Shown here: one piece after another, positions 9,049-16,703 of the stretch
How positions within the stretch are numbered: position 1 is the stretch's first letter
Layout of the letters: every line of letters starts with the position of its first letter
NCBI GenBank assembly: GCA_019310385.1
Contig: JAFDEK010000024.1
Coordinates: 1 to 42,134, forward strand
From: Deltaproteobacteria bacterium
GTDB taxonomy: Bacteria; Myxococcota_A; UBA9160; UBA4427
Length of the DNA stretch: 42,134 nucleotides
Direction of reading: 5' to 3'
Made by a program: the position numbers and the translations under genes
Notes under the pieces: generated by a model
What the model was told of the DNA's origin: nothing
The model's database searches: none
The model's input: only the letters and a program-made list of their open reading frames with translations

Positions 9049-10479
9049 TCAGAACTCGATCGCAGCCCGGGTCTGGACGATATGGATGTCGCCACTGCGG
9101 TTGCCGAGCACGCTGCCCGTGTCCTTCAGGTCCGCGTAGACGTAGTTGAGCATCATGCGCAGATTGGACCAGAGGTACCAGTTGAGGCCCGCCGTGACGT
9201 TCTGCTCCTCGCCGCCGTTCAGGCTCTTGTCGTTGAGGTCGAGCCACGAGTAACGGACCGCGACCTCCCAAGCGCCCCACTTGCCGTCCTTGGGGTCGAA
9301 GGAGTTCGTCGGCGTGACCCGGGCGAATACGCCCCGCTTGGGATTGTAGACGCGGTTCTCCCCCGTAATGAAGTAGCTCGCGTAGACGTAGGCGCCGCGC
9401 GGACTCGAGGTGCTGCCGCCCACCACCTGCTGCCAGCCCTGCTTCCACTCGCTCTGGAGAGAGAAGGGGCCGTGCACCAGGGCGATCTCCGCCGCCAGCA
9501 GGGTGTTGCCGTCGCTCTGGAAGGTGCCCGTGTCGAGGTAGTCCTCGGCCAGGTGCGACTCGGGACTCTGGGAGATCGAGCGGCTCGACTGCTTGCGAAA
9601 TTGGTAGCTGGCGGAGAGGCCCAGGTGCAGGAACTTCCGGCCATCCTCCTGCCACCACGGCACGCCCGTCACCCGGCCCGTGAGATTGAATTCGGTGTCG
9701 TTGCTCTCCCACTCTCCGAACCCGTCCGTGGGCGCGTAGATGCCCAGGGCGTAGGTCATGCGCTCGTCGAGGACGTGGTTGTAGGAGGTCAGGCCGAAAT
9801 TACGCGAGGAGTCGAAGACGCTCGGCAGGCTGCGCTCCATGAAGGTGATGTACTTGCTGCTCGTCAGCTCCTCGAGACTGAATGGCTCCTTCTGGTGTCC
9901 GAGGAGGACGGTTCCCGCATAGCCGAGGTCCTTGAGGCCAATGTAGACGTCGTTGAAGTCGGCATCGCCGCCCGCGAAATCGTACTGGGCCTTGAAGACG
10001 AGCCGCTTGTAGAGCTCCCCGGAGAAGTAGAGGCGCGCCCGCCGGAACTCCACGGCCTCCTTGCCCGCGTAGGTCCCCGAGCCGTCGATTGTCGCCAGGG
10101 AATCGCCAGGCCAGATGGATGCGAAGTCCCCCTGGATGCGACCGCCCAGCTTCAGCTTCACGTTGCCGTCGTTGCGCTTGATCTGCAGCGAGTTCTTCCA
10201 CTTGACCTTGTAGCCCTTGGGATCTTCTTCCCCTGCGGAGACGGCCGGTGTCTTCTGCGCGGCCGCCGCGGGCTTCTCCTGCGTGGCACGCTCGGCCTTC
10301 GCCTTGGCTTCGAGGTCCTCGTACTGCTCTTCGGTGATCGTCCCGTCACGGCGCAGGATGTCCAGGATTTCCTGCTCGAAGGTCTTCTCTGCGGCCACGG
10401 CAGGGCCCGCGCCGGCGAGGGGAAGGGCGAGCGCGGCCGCGACCGCCCGGAGCCGTTCTCGAACGGTGATGGATCTCAT
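9049..10479 (-). CDS. Porin_O_P-family outer-membrane porin (paralogue 3)
   Basis: The 476-residue product has a clear signal peptide (MRSITVRERLRAVAAALALPLAGAGPAVAA), then a short charged helix EQEILDILRRDGTITEEQYEDLEAKAKAE. That helix with the DGTITEEQYEDL motif is common at the periplasmic N-terminus of OprP-like porins, where it probably aids trimer or coiled-coil contacts. The barrel follows, with RRARLYFSGELYKRLVFKAQYDF, EPFSLEELTSSKYITFMERSL and a last strand ending TRAAIEF. I chose the ATG at 10479 because it gives a normal signal peptide and has GAGGAACC upstream. It is close to porin 1 in sequence and order of motifs. Its position suggests an uptake locus with the symporter fusion. 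Confidence 0.87.
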   Translation of the reverse strand: MRSITVRERLRAVAAALALPLAGAGPAVAAEKTFEQEILDILRRDGTITEEQYEDLEAKAKAERATQEKPAAAAQKTPAVSAGEEDPKGYKVKWKNSLQIKRNDGNVKLKLGGRIQGDFASIWPGDSLATIDGSGTYAGKEAVEFRRARLYFSGELYKRLVFKAQYDFAGGDADFNDVYIGLKDLGYAGTVLLGHQKEPFSLEELTSSKYITFMERSLPSVFDSSRNFGLTSYNHVLDERMTYALGIYAPTDGFGEWESNDTEFNLTGRVTGVPWWQEDGRKFLHLGLSASYQFRKQSSRSISQSPESHLAEDYLDTGTFQSDGNTLLAAEIALVHGPFSLQSEWKQGWQQVVGGSTSSPRGAYVYASYFITGENRVYNPKRGVFARVTPTNSFDPKDGKWGAWEVAVRYSWLDLNDKSLNGGEEQNVTAGLNWYLWSNLRMMLNYVYADLKDTGSVLGNRSGDIHIVQTRAAIEF

Positions 10480-10685
10480 CAGCTGGTTCCTCGTTGTCTC
10501 TTTGTCGATTCGTTGTATTGAGCCCGCAAATCCGGTTGCCTTCACGCGTAATCGTCCAACCGGCGTCCGCAATCTAATGGCGGGCGGTGACGAGATTACG
10601 AAGCAATCGTGACGGTTTGGTGAAGCTTGGCCGAATCCGGCCCTAGGAGCAGATCCATGGGTGTCGGTGTCACCCGATGTGCCGG
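10480..10685. other. Gap upstream of porin 3
   Basis: I see no gene here. It should hold the promoter of porin 3 (minus strand). A small inverted repeat GGCCG-AATC-CGGCC lies near 10629-10642, and I cannot pick out convincing -35/-10 boxes. Confidence 0.4.
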
Positions 10686-10985
10686 CTACTTGGCGTCGCT
10701 CGCCTTCCCGGGAGCGGCGGTACTATACCAGCCCTGTTCGTTCATACACTGGTTGTAGTAGTACTTGCGCAGCTCCTGTTCGGCGCTCTTGACGGCCTCC
10801 TGCCGGTTGCGCCGCTCCTGCTGCTTCATGCACAGCGCGCGGGCCGCGTCGAGCTCGTCGGGTGTGCCGCCCTCCTTGCGCCACTGGGGGTCGGGCGGAT
10901 CGCTCGCGCATGCCAGGAGGAGGCCCATCGAGGCCAGTGCGGTGAGCACGTGCAGGAGGTGCAGAAGGCGGCTCGGAATCCTCAT
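10686..10985 (-). CDS. Small predicted lipoprotein, unknown function
   Basis: This 99-residue protein starts with MRIPSRLLHLLHVLTALASMGLLLAC, a signal peptide ending in a lipobox LLAC, so it should be lipidated on Cys26 and anchored in a membrane. The mature part is charged and probably helical (DELDAARALCMKQQERRNRQEAVKSAEQELRKYYYNQCMNEQGWY), with two more cysteines about 28 residues apart and a YYYNQCMNEQGW motif seen in many small proteobacterial lipoproteins. I know no function for it. The ATG at 10985 has GGAG eight bases upstream. It lies 166 bp downstream of the luxC-like stop on the same strand, beyond a repeat array, and 206 bp upstream of the porin 3 start; it is probably transcribed on its own. 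Confidence 0.75.
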   Translation of the reverse strand: MRIPSRLLHLLHVLTALASMGLLLACASDPPDPQWRKEGGTPDELDAARALCMKQQERRNRQEAVKSAEQELRKYYYNQCMNEQGWYSTAAPGKASDAK

Positions 10986-11050
10986 GGTTGCTCCTTGGGC
11001 GCGGCGATTGATTAAAGATAGGTCCCGCTTTCGCGCGGTGCCGCCCAACG

Positions 11051-11149
11051 GCGAGGATACGCGGGCGGCGCTGTCGCGCCGTGGCGAAGATACGCAGGCG
11101 GCGCTGTCGCGCCGTGGCGAAGATACGCAGGCGGCGCTGTCGCGTCGTG
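11051..11149 (+). repeat. Three 33-bp units of the GAGGATACGC-hairpin family
   Basis: Three tandem 33-bp units start at 11051, 11084 and 11117, each reading GCGARGATACGCRGGCGGCG and then a hairpin arm ending CGCGYCGTG. They differ from each other at only a few bases. Each ends in GGCGC-TGTC-GCGCC, a small stem-loop. The array finishes two bases before the luxC-like stop codon (11152-11154), on the 3' side of that gene. Confidence 0.9.
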
Positions 11150-11151
11150 GA

Positions 11152-12492
11152 TCAGTCGATTTCGTAGTCCCCCAGCCGCGCCAGGGGGAGGAGCAGGGGT
11201 TGGCCGTCGTGGTGCCAGCCCAGCGGCGGAGCCTGGAGTCGGCCCGGCGCGCACACTCGGGAGGCCCCGAGATCGAGAAGTGCGCGGGACAGCTCGCGGG
11301 TCTCGCCGCCGAAGCCCGCCAGCGCGACGCCGGCGAGGTGAGGCGCCAGCGGCTGGAGGGCGCAGAGGAGCTCCGCGCGGGAGGACACAGGGGACACGCG
11401 CACGAAGCGATGGAGGGGCGCGGGTCGCTGGCTCGCATCATCTTCGAGGACGACGGTCCAGCCCAGCTCCTCGCAAGCGTGGACCCGCAGCGCCCGGCCG
11501 GCGGCCCGGCGCATCTCGGCCTCGCTGCGCTCGCTCCGGATCTGCGCGGCGGCCGCCGTCGAGAGATCCCCTCGCGGCCAGCGGCGTCCCGCCGCTGCGA
11601 GGGCCCGGGCGAGCTCGTCCGCCAGGGCCGCGCCGGCGTGCTCCCCCTCGACGAACACGACCAGGGGCGAGAGGCAGCCCAGCTGGTCCCACAGCGCGAT
11701 ATCGGTGGCGAGGCCAGCCGCGGTCTCGCGCAACGCGTCGCCGCGCATTGCCGCGCCGCTCACTACGGCGAGGGAGAGCCGGTGGCCGTAGGCGACGAGG
11801 CGCTGGGGAGGCGCAACCCGGGTGGCGACCCGCGCGAGTGTCTCATCCGAGCCCGTTGCGACCACGCACTCGGAGGCGAAGAAGAGTGCGGCCGCCGCCT
11901 CGTCGTCGTGGGAGAAGGTGTTCAGCGCGACGCAGCGCCCGAGCAGGGGATCGATCTCGGCGAGGGAGGCCGCCACGAGATCGGCGGTGACGGGGTCGCG
12001 GGACGCCGGCTTTGCGAGCACCGGTGAGCCCAAGACAAGGGGAAGCAGGAGCGACAGGAGCGTGGGCATGGGGATCGACCCCGCGAGCAGCACACTCGTG
12101 AGCGGGAAGCCACATGCTGTCGCACCGCGGCGAGGATACGCAGGCGGCGCTGTCGCGCCGAACCCGAGCTCCCCGGCTACGACCGCCCGTAGCGCGTCGC
12201 CGCTCCAGTGGGAGAGGCCGAGCTCGAGTCCGGCGCGGACGGTCTCGGGATGAAAGCCGCTCTCCCGGGGCAGCTTCTCTTCGAGCTCCTTGCGATAGGG
12301 CGAATCGCTCGGGCGCCAGAGCTCGAGCACGGCGCACAGGGCGTCGAGTCGTTGCTCCGCCGGCCACGCCGCCAGCTCGGGCCGCGCCGCGCGCAGGCGG
12401 TCGATGGACGCCGCCAGAGCGGGCGCCGCGCCGCTCTGCGTGTCCTTGCCGCGGCGCGAAAGCGCCGCCCGCGTATCCTCGCCGCGGCTCAA
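11152..12492 (-). CDS. LuxC-like acyl-CoA/acyl-protein reductase
   Basis: This 446-residue protein belongs to the LuxC acyl reductase family (PF05893), which reduces an activated fatty acyl group to an aldehyde with NADPH through an acyl-cysteine intermediate. Cys273 in ALWDQLGCLSPLVVFVEG sits where LuxC has its acyl cysteine, VVATGSDET (210-218) looks like the nucleotide-binding loop, and the C-terminus PPLGWHHDGQPLLLPLARLGDYE is typical. No ATG precedes the conserved region; a TTG at 12490-12492 overlaps the luxE-like stop (TTGA), with GGAAGAG upstream, so translational coupling is likely. Residues 2-22 and 111-126 are encoded by the dispersed repeat. No luxAB genes are present, so this is not a luminescence operon. 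Confidence 0.82.
   Translation of the reverse strand: MSRGEDTRAALSRRGKDTQSGAAPALAASIDRLRAARPELAAWPAEQRLDALCAVLELWRPSDSPYRKELEEKLPRESGFHPETVRAGLELGLSHWSGDALRAVVAGELGFGATAPPAYPRRGATACGFPLTSVLLAGSIPMPTLLSLLLPLVLGSPVLAKPASRDPVTADLVAASLAEIDPLLGRCVALNTFSHDDEAAAALFFASECVVATGSDETLARVATRVAPPQRLVAYGHRLSLAVVSGAAMRGDALRETAAGLATDIALWDQLGCLSPLVVFVEGEHAGAALADELARALAAAGRRWPRGDLSTAAAAQIRSERSEAEMRRAAGRALRVHACEELGWTVVLEDDASQRPAPLHRFVRVSPVSSRAELLCALQPLAPHLAGVALAGFGGETRELSRALLDLGASRVCAPGRLQAPPLGWHHDGQPLLLPLARLGDYEID
12117..12162 (+). repeat. GAGGATACGC-hairpin repeat inside the luxC-like gene
   Basis: A 33-bp unit at 12130-12162 with a partial unit before it (12117-12129) matches the array at 11051 almost base for base. 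It is in frame in the luxC-like gene and encodes FGATAPPAYPRRGATA on the minus strand. Confidence 0.88.
12430..12488 (-). repeat. GAGGATACGC-hairpin repeat over the luxC-like start
   Basis: Here the family lies in the opposite orientation. On the minus strand GGCGAGGATACGC is followed by a perfect stem GCGGCGC-TTTC-GCGCCGC (complement of 12451-12468), then a second, decayed core. It begins right at the TTG start codon and encodes the first 20 or so residues of the reductase. Confidence 0.85.
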
Positions 12493-13793
12493 GGGTTCTC
12501 TTCCAGCATGGCGTCGGCTGCGATCGAGCAACCCCGCTGCTCGGCGCCGGCGGCGCGACCCAATACCTCGAAGCCCTCGCGGTAGAGCGGGTCTGGCTCG
12601 CCGGGGGCCACCACTTTGCGGCCGAGGTCGGCGCTCTCGATGGCGGCGACGCTCCCCGAATTTGCGAGATCGTGGATTACGATCATGCCGACCTCTCCGT
12701 CCACAGCCTCCTCTCCGCTGTGCGGATCGACGATGCGCACCCGTGCCCACGGCGGCCCGAGCTTCCGGCGCCGAAAGGCGCCGGACAGCGTTTCCTCGCC
12801 GCGACGCCGAAAGGCGCCGGTCAGCGTATCCTCGCCACAGCGCGGAAGCGCTGCTTGCGTATCCTCGCCGCGGCGCTGAAAGGCGCTGGGCCGCGTCTCG
12901 TCTTCCTGCTGGCCCCGGGCGGCGTCGAAGACGGGCGAATCGTAGAACTGGCTCGCGAGCTCCGTCATTCCGTACTGGTTCACGATGTGATCTTCGGGTA
13001 CACCGAGCTGCGTCTCGAGGCGCGCGTAGAGCTCCTCTCGCGGCAGCTCGCGGCTCCGGCCCTTGAAGCCACCCGTCTCCATGATGCGTGAGCCCGGGGC
13101 GAGCGCGATGGCGGCGGGGAGCCCGCTCTGCTCTTCCATTGCATCGAGCAGGTGCACGAACGCAAAGGCGGTCCCGCACAGCGCGATGGCCTCGCCGGCC
13201 GCCGTTGCGTGCCCGAGGGCCGCCATGAGCTCGTCGGCGTGCAGTGCACTGCCATGGGTGTCGTAGCCGCTCCCCCCGCTGCCGAGCGCTGCGAGGGTGC
13301 AACCGAACATGTGAGAGAGGGAGGAATCGGGCGCTTCGCCGGGCGCGGGGGCGAGGATGCGGATCGCCATGCGGGTCTGCCCGAGGCGGAGGTCGGGAAA
13401 GAGGTAGCGCGCAATGGTGGGCAGCAGGGAGGCCTCGTAGAGCGCCAGGGTGTCGAGGTGGAGGGCGCCCCGGCCGCTCCCGCTGGTTCCGCTCGTGCGA
13501 AAGGTCTTGCAGGTAAGGGCCTCGGGGAAGCTGTGCAGTCGAAGCTCCTTGAAGGCGCCCGCCGGCACCGCGGGGATCTGTGTCCAGTGGCCCACGCGCT
13601 CCGGCGTTACCCCGCGACCCCGGCAGAAGCGCGCGTACGCGGCGCAATGCTCGAATTGAAAGGCGAAGAGCTCGCGCGCGAGACGGTCGAAGCGGTCGTC
13701 GTCGCGCTTCCACTGCTCTTCGGCCATCCACTCGAGCAGGGCTTCGTCGAGGGCGCGACGACGGGGGTCGGGACCGGCTGCGGCGTCCCTCAT
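12489..13793 (-). CDS. LuxE-like acyl-protein synthetase (acyl-AMP forming)
   Basis: The 434-residue product belongs to the LuxE acyl-protein synthetase family of the ANL adenylating enzymes. LuxE activates a fatty acid as acyl-AMP and passes it to LuxC. The phosphate loop TFRTSGTSGSGRG is at 97-109, METGGFKGRS at 238-247 and the YGxTE motif NQYGMTEL at 272-279. Residues 301-343 are an insertion of about four 11-12 residue units (RGEDTQAAL, CGEDTLTGAF, RGEETLSGAF), encoded by the dispersed DNA repeat and lying between motifs of the family core, presumably in a surface loop. The ATG at 13793 overlaps the stop of the aminotransferase gene (ATGA), and its own stop overlaps the luxC-like start, so the three form a tight operon. 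Confidence 0.85.
   Translation of the reverse strand: MRDAAAGPDPRRRALDEALLEWMAEEQWKRDDDRFDRLARELFAFQFEHCAAYARFCRGRGVTPERVGHWTQIPAVPAGAFKELRLHSFPEALTCKTFRTSGTSGSGRGALHLDTLALYEASLLPTIARYLFPDLRLGQTRMAIRILAPAPGEAPDSSLSHMFGCTLAALGSGGSGYDTHGSALHADELMAALGHATAAGEAIALCGTAFAFVHLLDAMEEQSGLPAAIALAPGSRIMETGGFKGRSRELPREELYARLETQLGVPEDHIVNQYGMTELASQFYDSPVFDAARGQQEDETRPSAFQRRGEDTQAALPRCGEDTLTGAFRRRGEETLSGAFRRRKLGPPWARVRIVDPHSGEEAVDGEVGMIVIHDLANSGSVAAIESADLGRKVVAPGEPDPLYREGFEVLGRAAGAEQRGCSIAADAMLEENP
12765..12900 (-). repeat. GAGGATACGC-hairpin tandem array inside the luxE-like gene
   Basis: Three to four 33-36 bp units lie in frame. Their stems differ but stay paired: CCGGCGCC-GAAA-GGCGCCGG at 12765-12784 is perfect, CAGCGC-GGAA-GCGCTG at 12838-12853 is perfect, and the unit at 12803-12818 has one mismatch. 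Such paired changes suggest that the hairpin itself is kept by selection or copied as a unit. Confidence 0.85.
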
Positions 13794-15064
13794 GACAGAC
13801 AGTCCGCCACGAGTCCGAGGGCGTGCTCGAGCAGCTCGTCCGCCACCGAGAGGGGCGGCGTGATGGACAGCACGCGCCCTTCCTCGCCGGAGGGGAGCAG
13901 GATGACGCCGCGCTGCAGGGAAGCTTCGCAGGCCTCCCTCGCCCGGTCGGTCGTATCGCACTCGATTCCGATCATGAGTCCGCGGCCGCGTATCTCGCGC
14001 ACGGCCGGGCGATTCGCCAGCCGCTTGCGCAGGAGCGCCATGGCGGCGGCGCCCTTCTCCGCGGCTCCTTCGACCAGCCTCTCCTTCTCGATGACCCGCA
14101 TCGATGCCAGGGCAGCCGCGCAGCTTGCCGGGTGGCCGAGGAAGGTCTGGGTGTGCAGGGCCTCGCCCGTCGAGAGGGGCCACGCGTCCATCACCTCCTC
14201 CCGGCCCAGACATGCGGAGATGGGCATTCCCGAAGAGAGTCCCTTGCCCACGCAGAGGAGGTCGGGGACGACCGCTTCGTGCTCGCACGCAAACCAGCGG
14301 CCAGTGCGACCAAAGCCCGTGTAGACCTCGTCGGCGATGAGGAGCCAGCCCTGTTCGTCGCACAGCTCGCGCAGACCGCGCAAGGTGCCGGCGGGTGGCA
14401 CGCGCTCGCCGCCGCGACCCTGGATGGGCTCGAAGAGGACTGCGCCGATGGGGTCCCCAGCCTCCCGGGCAAGGCGTCTCAGGCCGTCGACCTCGCCATA
14501 GGGGGCAAAGAGGGTCGAGTGAGGCAGGCGCGCCCGAAAAGGCTCCCGGAAGTCGCTGCGCCAGGTGAGATCCAGAGCGCCCAGGGCGAGGCCGTGGTAG
14601 GCACCCTCGAAGGCGATGATGCCGGGGTAACCGGTGCGGAGCAGGGCGGTCTTGACTGCCGCCTCGACGGCGTCGGCCCCCGACGAGCCGAGCACCGCGC
14701 GGGCCGGAGCGCCGCCTGGATAGCGGGCCACCAGGGCCTCGAGAAGCGCGACCTTCACCGCCGACGGATGTACGTCTCCCATTCCGTGGAGGAGCCGGGC
14801 TGCTTGCTCGCTCAGGGCGCTCACCACGTCGGGGTGCGCGTGCCCAGCGTTGGCGACACCGAAGGCGCCGCTGAGATCGACATAGCGGTTGCCGTCCACG
14901 TCCCACACGTTGGCGCCGGACGCGCGCTCCCAGAAGATGGGGGCTGGCGAAAGGCAGGTGACGTTGCGGCTCTCGACCTGCGCGAGCCGCGCCCCGAGCT
15001 CCCGGGAGCGGGGGCCGGGAATGGGTGTCTGCAGGTCCGGCAGCTGGGATTCGGAGGCGGGCAC
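13790..15064 (-). CDS. Class III PLP aminotransferase
   Basis: This 424-residue fold-type I enzyme resembles 4-aminobutyrate and diamine aminotransferases. The PLP-binding lysine is Lys274 in LLCVGKGLSSGMP, the cofactor aspartate is Asp245 in IADEVYTGFGRTG, and GSSGADAVEAAVKTAL (126-141) forms the phosphate cup. Class III enzymes move amino groups to or from omega-amines or aldehydes. It is the first gene of an overlapping trio with the LuxE- and LuxC-like genes, whose expected product is an aldehyde, so transamination of that aldehyde to a primary amine is a reasonable inference. Nothing in the sequence shows the chain length of the substrate. The ATG at 15064 is followed by the normal family N-terminus. 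Two 30-bp repeats lie upstream. Confidence 0.85.
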   Translation of the reverse strand: MPASESQLPDLQTPIPGPRSRELGARLAQVESRNVTCLSPAPIFWERASGANVWDVDGNRYVDLSGAFGVANAGHAHPDVVSALSEQAARLLHGMGDVHPSAVKVALLEALVARYPGGAPARAVLGSSGADAVEAAVKTALLRTGYPGIIAFEGAYHGLALGALDLTWRSDFREPFRARLPHSTLFAPYGEVDGLRRLAREAGDPIGAVLFEPIQGRGGERVPPAGTLRGLRELCDEQGWLLIADEVYTGFGRTGRWFACEHEAVVPDLLCVGKGLSSGMPISACLGREEVMDAWPLSTGEALHTQTFLGHPASCAAALASMRVIEKERLVEGAAEKGAAAMALLRKRLANRPAVREIRGRGLMIGIECDTTDRAREACEASLQRGVILLPSGEEGRVLSITPPLSVADELLEHALGLVADCLS

Positions 15065-15120
15065 GCGGGGATGGTAGCCTTGGGCGCGAGAGACTCGCCG
15101 CCCGCCGCCGCCGCCCGCCG

Positions 15121-15180
15121 CCGTCAGGCGGCCTGGGTATCCTCCCCGCGCCGCCAGGCGGCTCGGGTATCTTCCCCGCC
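15121..15180 (-). repeat. Two 30-bp repeats, divergent members of the GAGGATACGC family
   Basis: Units at 15121-15150 and 15151-15180 align without gaps. On the minus strand each reads GGGGARGATACCC followed by a short stem (GCCGCC/GGCGGC type). They lie between the divergent aminotransferase and folK genes, so they would be in both leaders. Confidence 0.8.
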
Positions 15181-15200
15181 GAGAGCCCTATTGTCCCGGG

Positions 15201-15770
15201 ATGATCGGAGCCACGCCTGGCGCGTCCGTGACCGCCTATCTAGCCCTGGGATCCAACCTCGGTGAGCGCGAGGCGCTGCTCGTCTTCGCCGTCGAGGCCC
15301 TCGCGGCGACGCCGGGCATCGAGGTCGTGGCCGTGTCGCGAATCTACGAGACCGATCCCGTCGGCCCCGGTCCCCAAGGCGCGTATCTCAACGCCGTGAT
15401 GTGCGTCGAAAGCGGGCTCGAGCCCCGGGCACTTCTCGATCGCATGCTCGCCGTGGAGCGTGAGGCCGGGCGCGAGCGGCCGTCCGGCGCCCTGCGCTGG
15501 GGCCCACGAACCCTGGATCTCGACCTGCTCCTCTATGGGGATCGTTGCTTCGACGAGCCCGGCCTCTGCGTCCCCCATCCGCGGCTCCACGAGCGGGCCT
15601 TCGTGCTCGAGCCCCTCTGTGAGCTCGCCTCCGAGACGCTGCACCCGCGCCTGGGCGAGCCCATCTCCGCCTGGGCGGCCCGACAGCGCGATCCGTCCGC
15701 CGTGCGTCCGCTCTCGGCGAGCGCCTCCTGGAAAGCGGTCAGGAGGCGCTGCGGGAAATCGATAAACTGA
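15201..15770 (+). CDS. folK: FolK, 6-hydroxymethyl-7,8-dihydropterin pyrophosphokinase
   Basis: The 189-residue protein is HPPK, the cytosolic folate-pathway enzyme that transfers pyrophosphate from ATP to 6-hydroxymethyl-7,8-dihydropterin. The hallmarks are present: YLALGSNLGERE near the N-terminus (residues 13-24), YETDPVGPGPQGAYLNAV and RWGPRTLDLDLLLYG near 98-112, whose paired aspartates bind the two magnesium ions. PHPRLHERAFVLEPLCEL completes the fold. The C-terminal 30 residues past the family end are basic and poorly conserved. The ATG at 15201 lacks a clear Shine-Dalgarno site; an internal start near VTAYLAL is possible. folP and folB are not adjacent, so folK seems to be a lone gene. 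Confidence 0.93.
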   Translation: MIGATPGASVTAYLALGSNLGEREALLVFAVEALAATPGIEVVAVSRIYETDPVGPGPQGAYLNAVMCVESGLEPRALLDRMLAVEREAGRERPSGALRWGPRTLDLDLLLYGDRCFDEPGLCVPHPRLHERAFVLEPLCELASETLHPRLGEPISAWAARQRDPSAVRPLSASASWKAVRRRCGKSIN

Positions 15771-15798
15771 TCCTGTTGCCGTATTGATTTCTCATTCT

Positions 15799-15833
15799 CT
15801 ACAGTAGATTTATCGGGATTTGTGTCTGATAAT
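15799..15833 (+). promoter_or_regulatory. A+T-rich promoter region of the APS reductase gene
   Basis: A good -10 box GATAAT lies at 15828-15833, with only a weak -35 (TAGATT). A small palindrome CTAC-A-GTAG lies at 15799-15807, placed where a regulator could act. The region is clearly A+T-rich against its neighbours. Confidence 0.4.
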
Positions 15834-15861
15834 AGGGTCGCGCGCTCAGAAATCCCCCTCC

Positions 15862-15893
15862 CAGTGCGACTTCAGTGCGACTTCAGTGCGAAG
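15862..15893 (+). repeat. 11-bp tandem repeat in the APS reductase leader
   Basis: CAGTGCGACTT occurs at 15862-15872 and 15873-15883, and its first eight bases again at 15884-15891. The array lies between the probable promoter and the start codon at 15907. Confidence 0.85.
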
Positions 15894-15906
15894 AGGAACC
15901 GGTCCC

Positions 15907-16677
15907 ATGAGCGAGACATCCCCTCAGACCGCCAGGCACCTCGACGACGAGGTGCGCCGGGTCATCGACGAAAAAACCTTGGAGCCCCTGTCTGCGCCCG
16001 AGATCCTGAGCTGGGCGGTGGAGAAATTCCATCCGCGACTCGCGCTCTCCGCTTCCTTCGGAGGGCCGGAGGGCATGGTGCTGCTCCATCTCATGCAGCA
16101 GGTCGAGCCGAGTTCCCGGGTCTTTGTCCTCGACACCGGCCGGCTCCATCAGGCTACCTATGACCTCATCGATCGAATACGCGACCGCTTCGAAGTCAAC
16201 GTGGAGGTCGTCTTCCCGCGCTCCGAAGACGTGGAGGAGATGGTGCGCGAGAAGGGGATGAACCTCTTCTACGAGTCTCTCGAGAACCGGCAGCTATGCT
16301 GCCGTCTGCGCAAGGTCGAGCCCATGCGCCGCTATCTGTCGGGCCTCGACGCCTACGTGTCCGGCCTGCGCCGGGAGCAGAACGTCACCCGTGCAGACAC
16401 GGCCAAGGTGATGATCGACGATGCGGCCGGCGGCATCGTGAAGATCAACCCCATGGCGGACTGGACCCACGATCAGGTGTGGAAGTACATCCGCCGCCAC
16501 AACGTGCCCGTCAACCGCCTCCACGCCGAAGGCTATCCCTCCGTGGGGTGCGCGCCCTGTAGCCGCGCCATCAAGGACGGCGAAGACCCGCGCGCCGGTC
16601 GCTGGTGGTGGGAGGATCCTGACACCAAGGAGTGCGGGATCCACATCAGCGAGGAAGAGGGCGGCTCGGGCATCTAG
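15907..16677 (+). CDS. cysH: Assimilatory APS/PAPS reductase (Fe-S type)
   Basis: This 256-residue enzyme reduces adenylyl sulfate (or PAPS) to sulfite in sulfate assimilation. The nucleotide-binding loop LSASFGGPEGMVLLHL starts at residue 47. Paired cysteines Cys131-Cys132 and Cys215-x2-Cys218 form the CC...CxxC set that binds a [4Fe-4S] cluster, which is the mark of APS-type reductases; Cys243 in KECGIH is the catalytic cysteine. The ATG at 15907 gives MSETSPQ and has GAGG about nine bases upstream. It depends on Fe-S supply, so the suf operon in the same window is relevant. No sulfate adenylyltransferase or sulfite reductase gene is adjacent. Confidence 0.93.
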   Translation: MSETSPQTARHLDDEVRRVIDEKTLEPLSAPEILSWAVEKFHPRLALSASFGGPEGMVLLHLMQQVEPSSRVFVLDTGRLHQATYDLIDRIRDRFEVNVEVVFPRSEDVEEMVREKGMNLFYESLENRQLCCRLRKVEPMRRYLSGLDAYVSGLRREQNVTRADTAKVMIDDAAGGIVKINPMADWTHDQVWKYIRRHNVPVNRLHAEGYPSVGCAPCSRAIKDGEDPRAGRWWWEDPDTKECGIHISEEEGGSGI

Positions 16678-16703
16678 CAGAGACCTGCACGGGCTTCTCG
16701 GGC

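Noticed and set aside
11051..11149. Possible CRISPR array
   Set aside because: The 33-bp units follow each other directly with no unique spacers, and no cas genes are present. They are tandem repeats.
11152..15064. Bioluminescence (lux) operon
   Set aside because: LuxC and LuxE homologues are present, but there is no luxA, luxB or luxD gene, and an aminotransferase takes the adjacent place.
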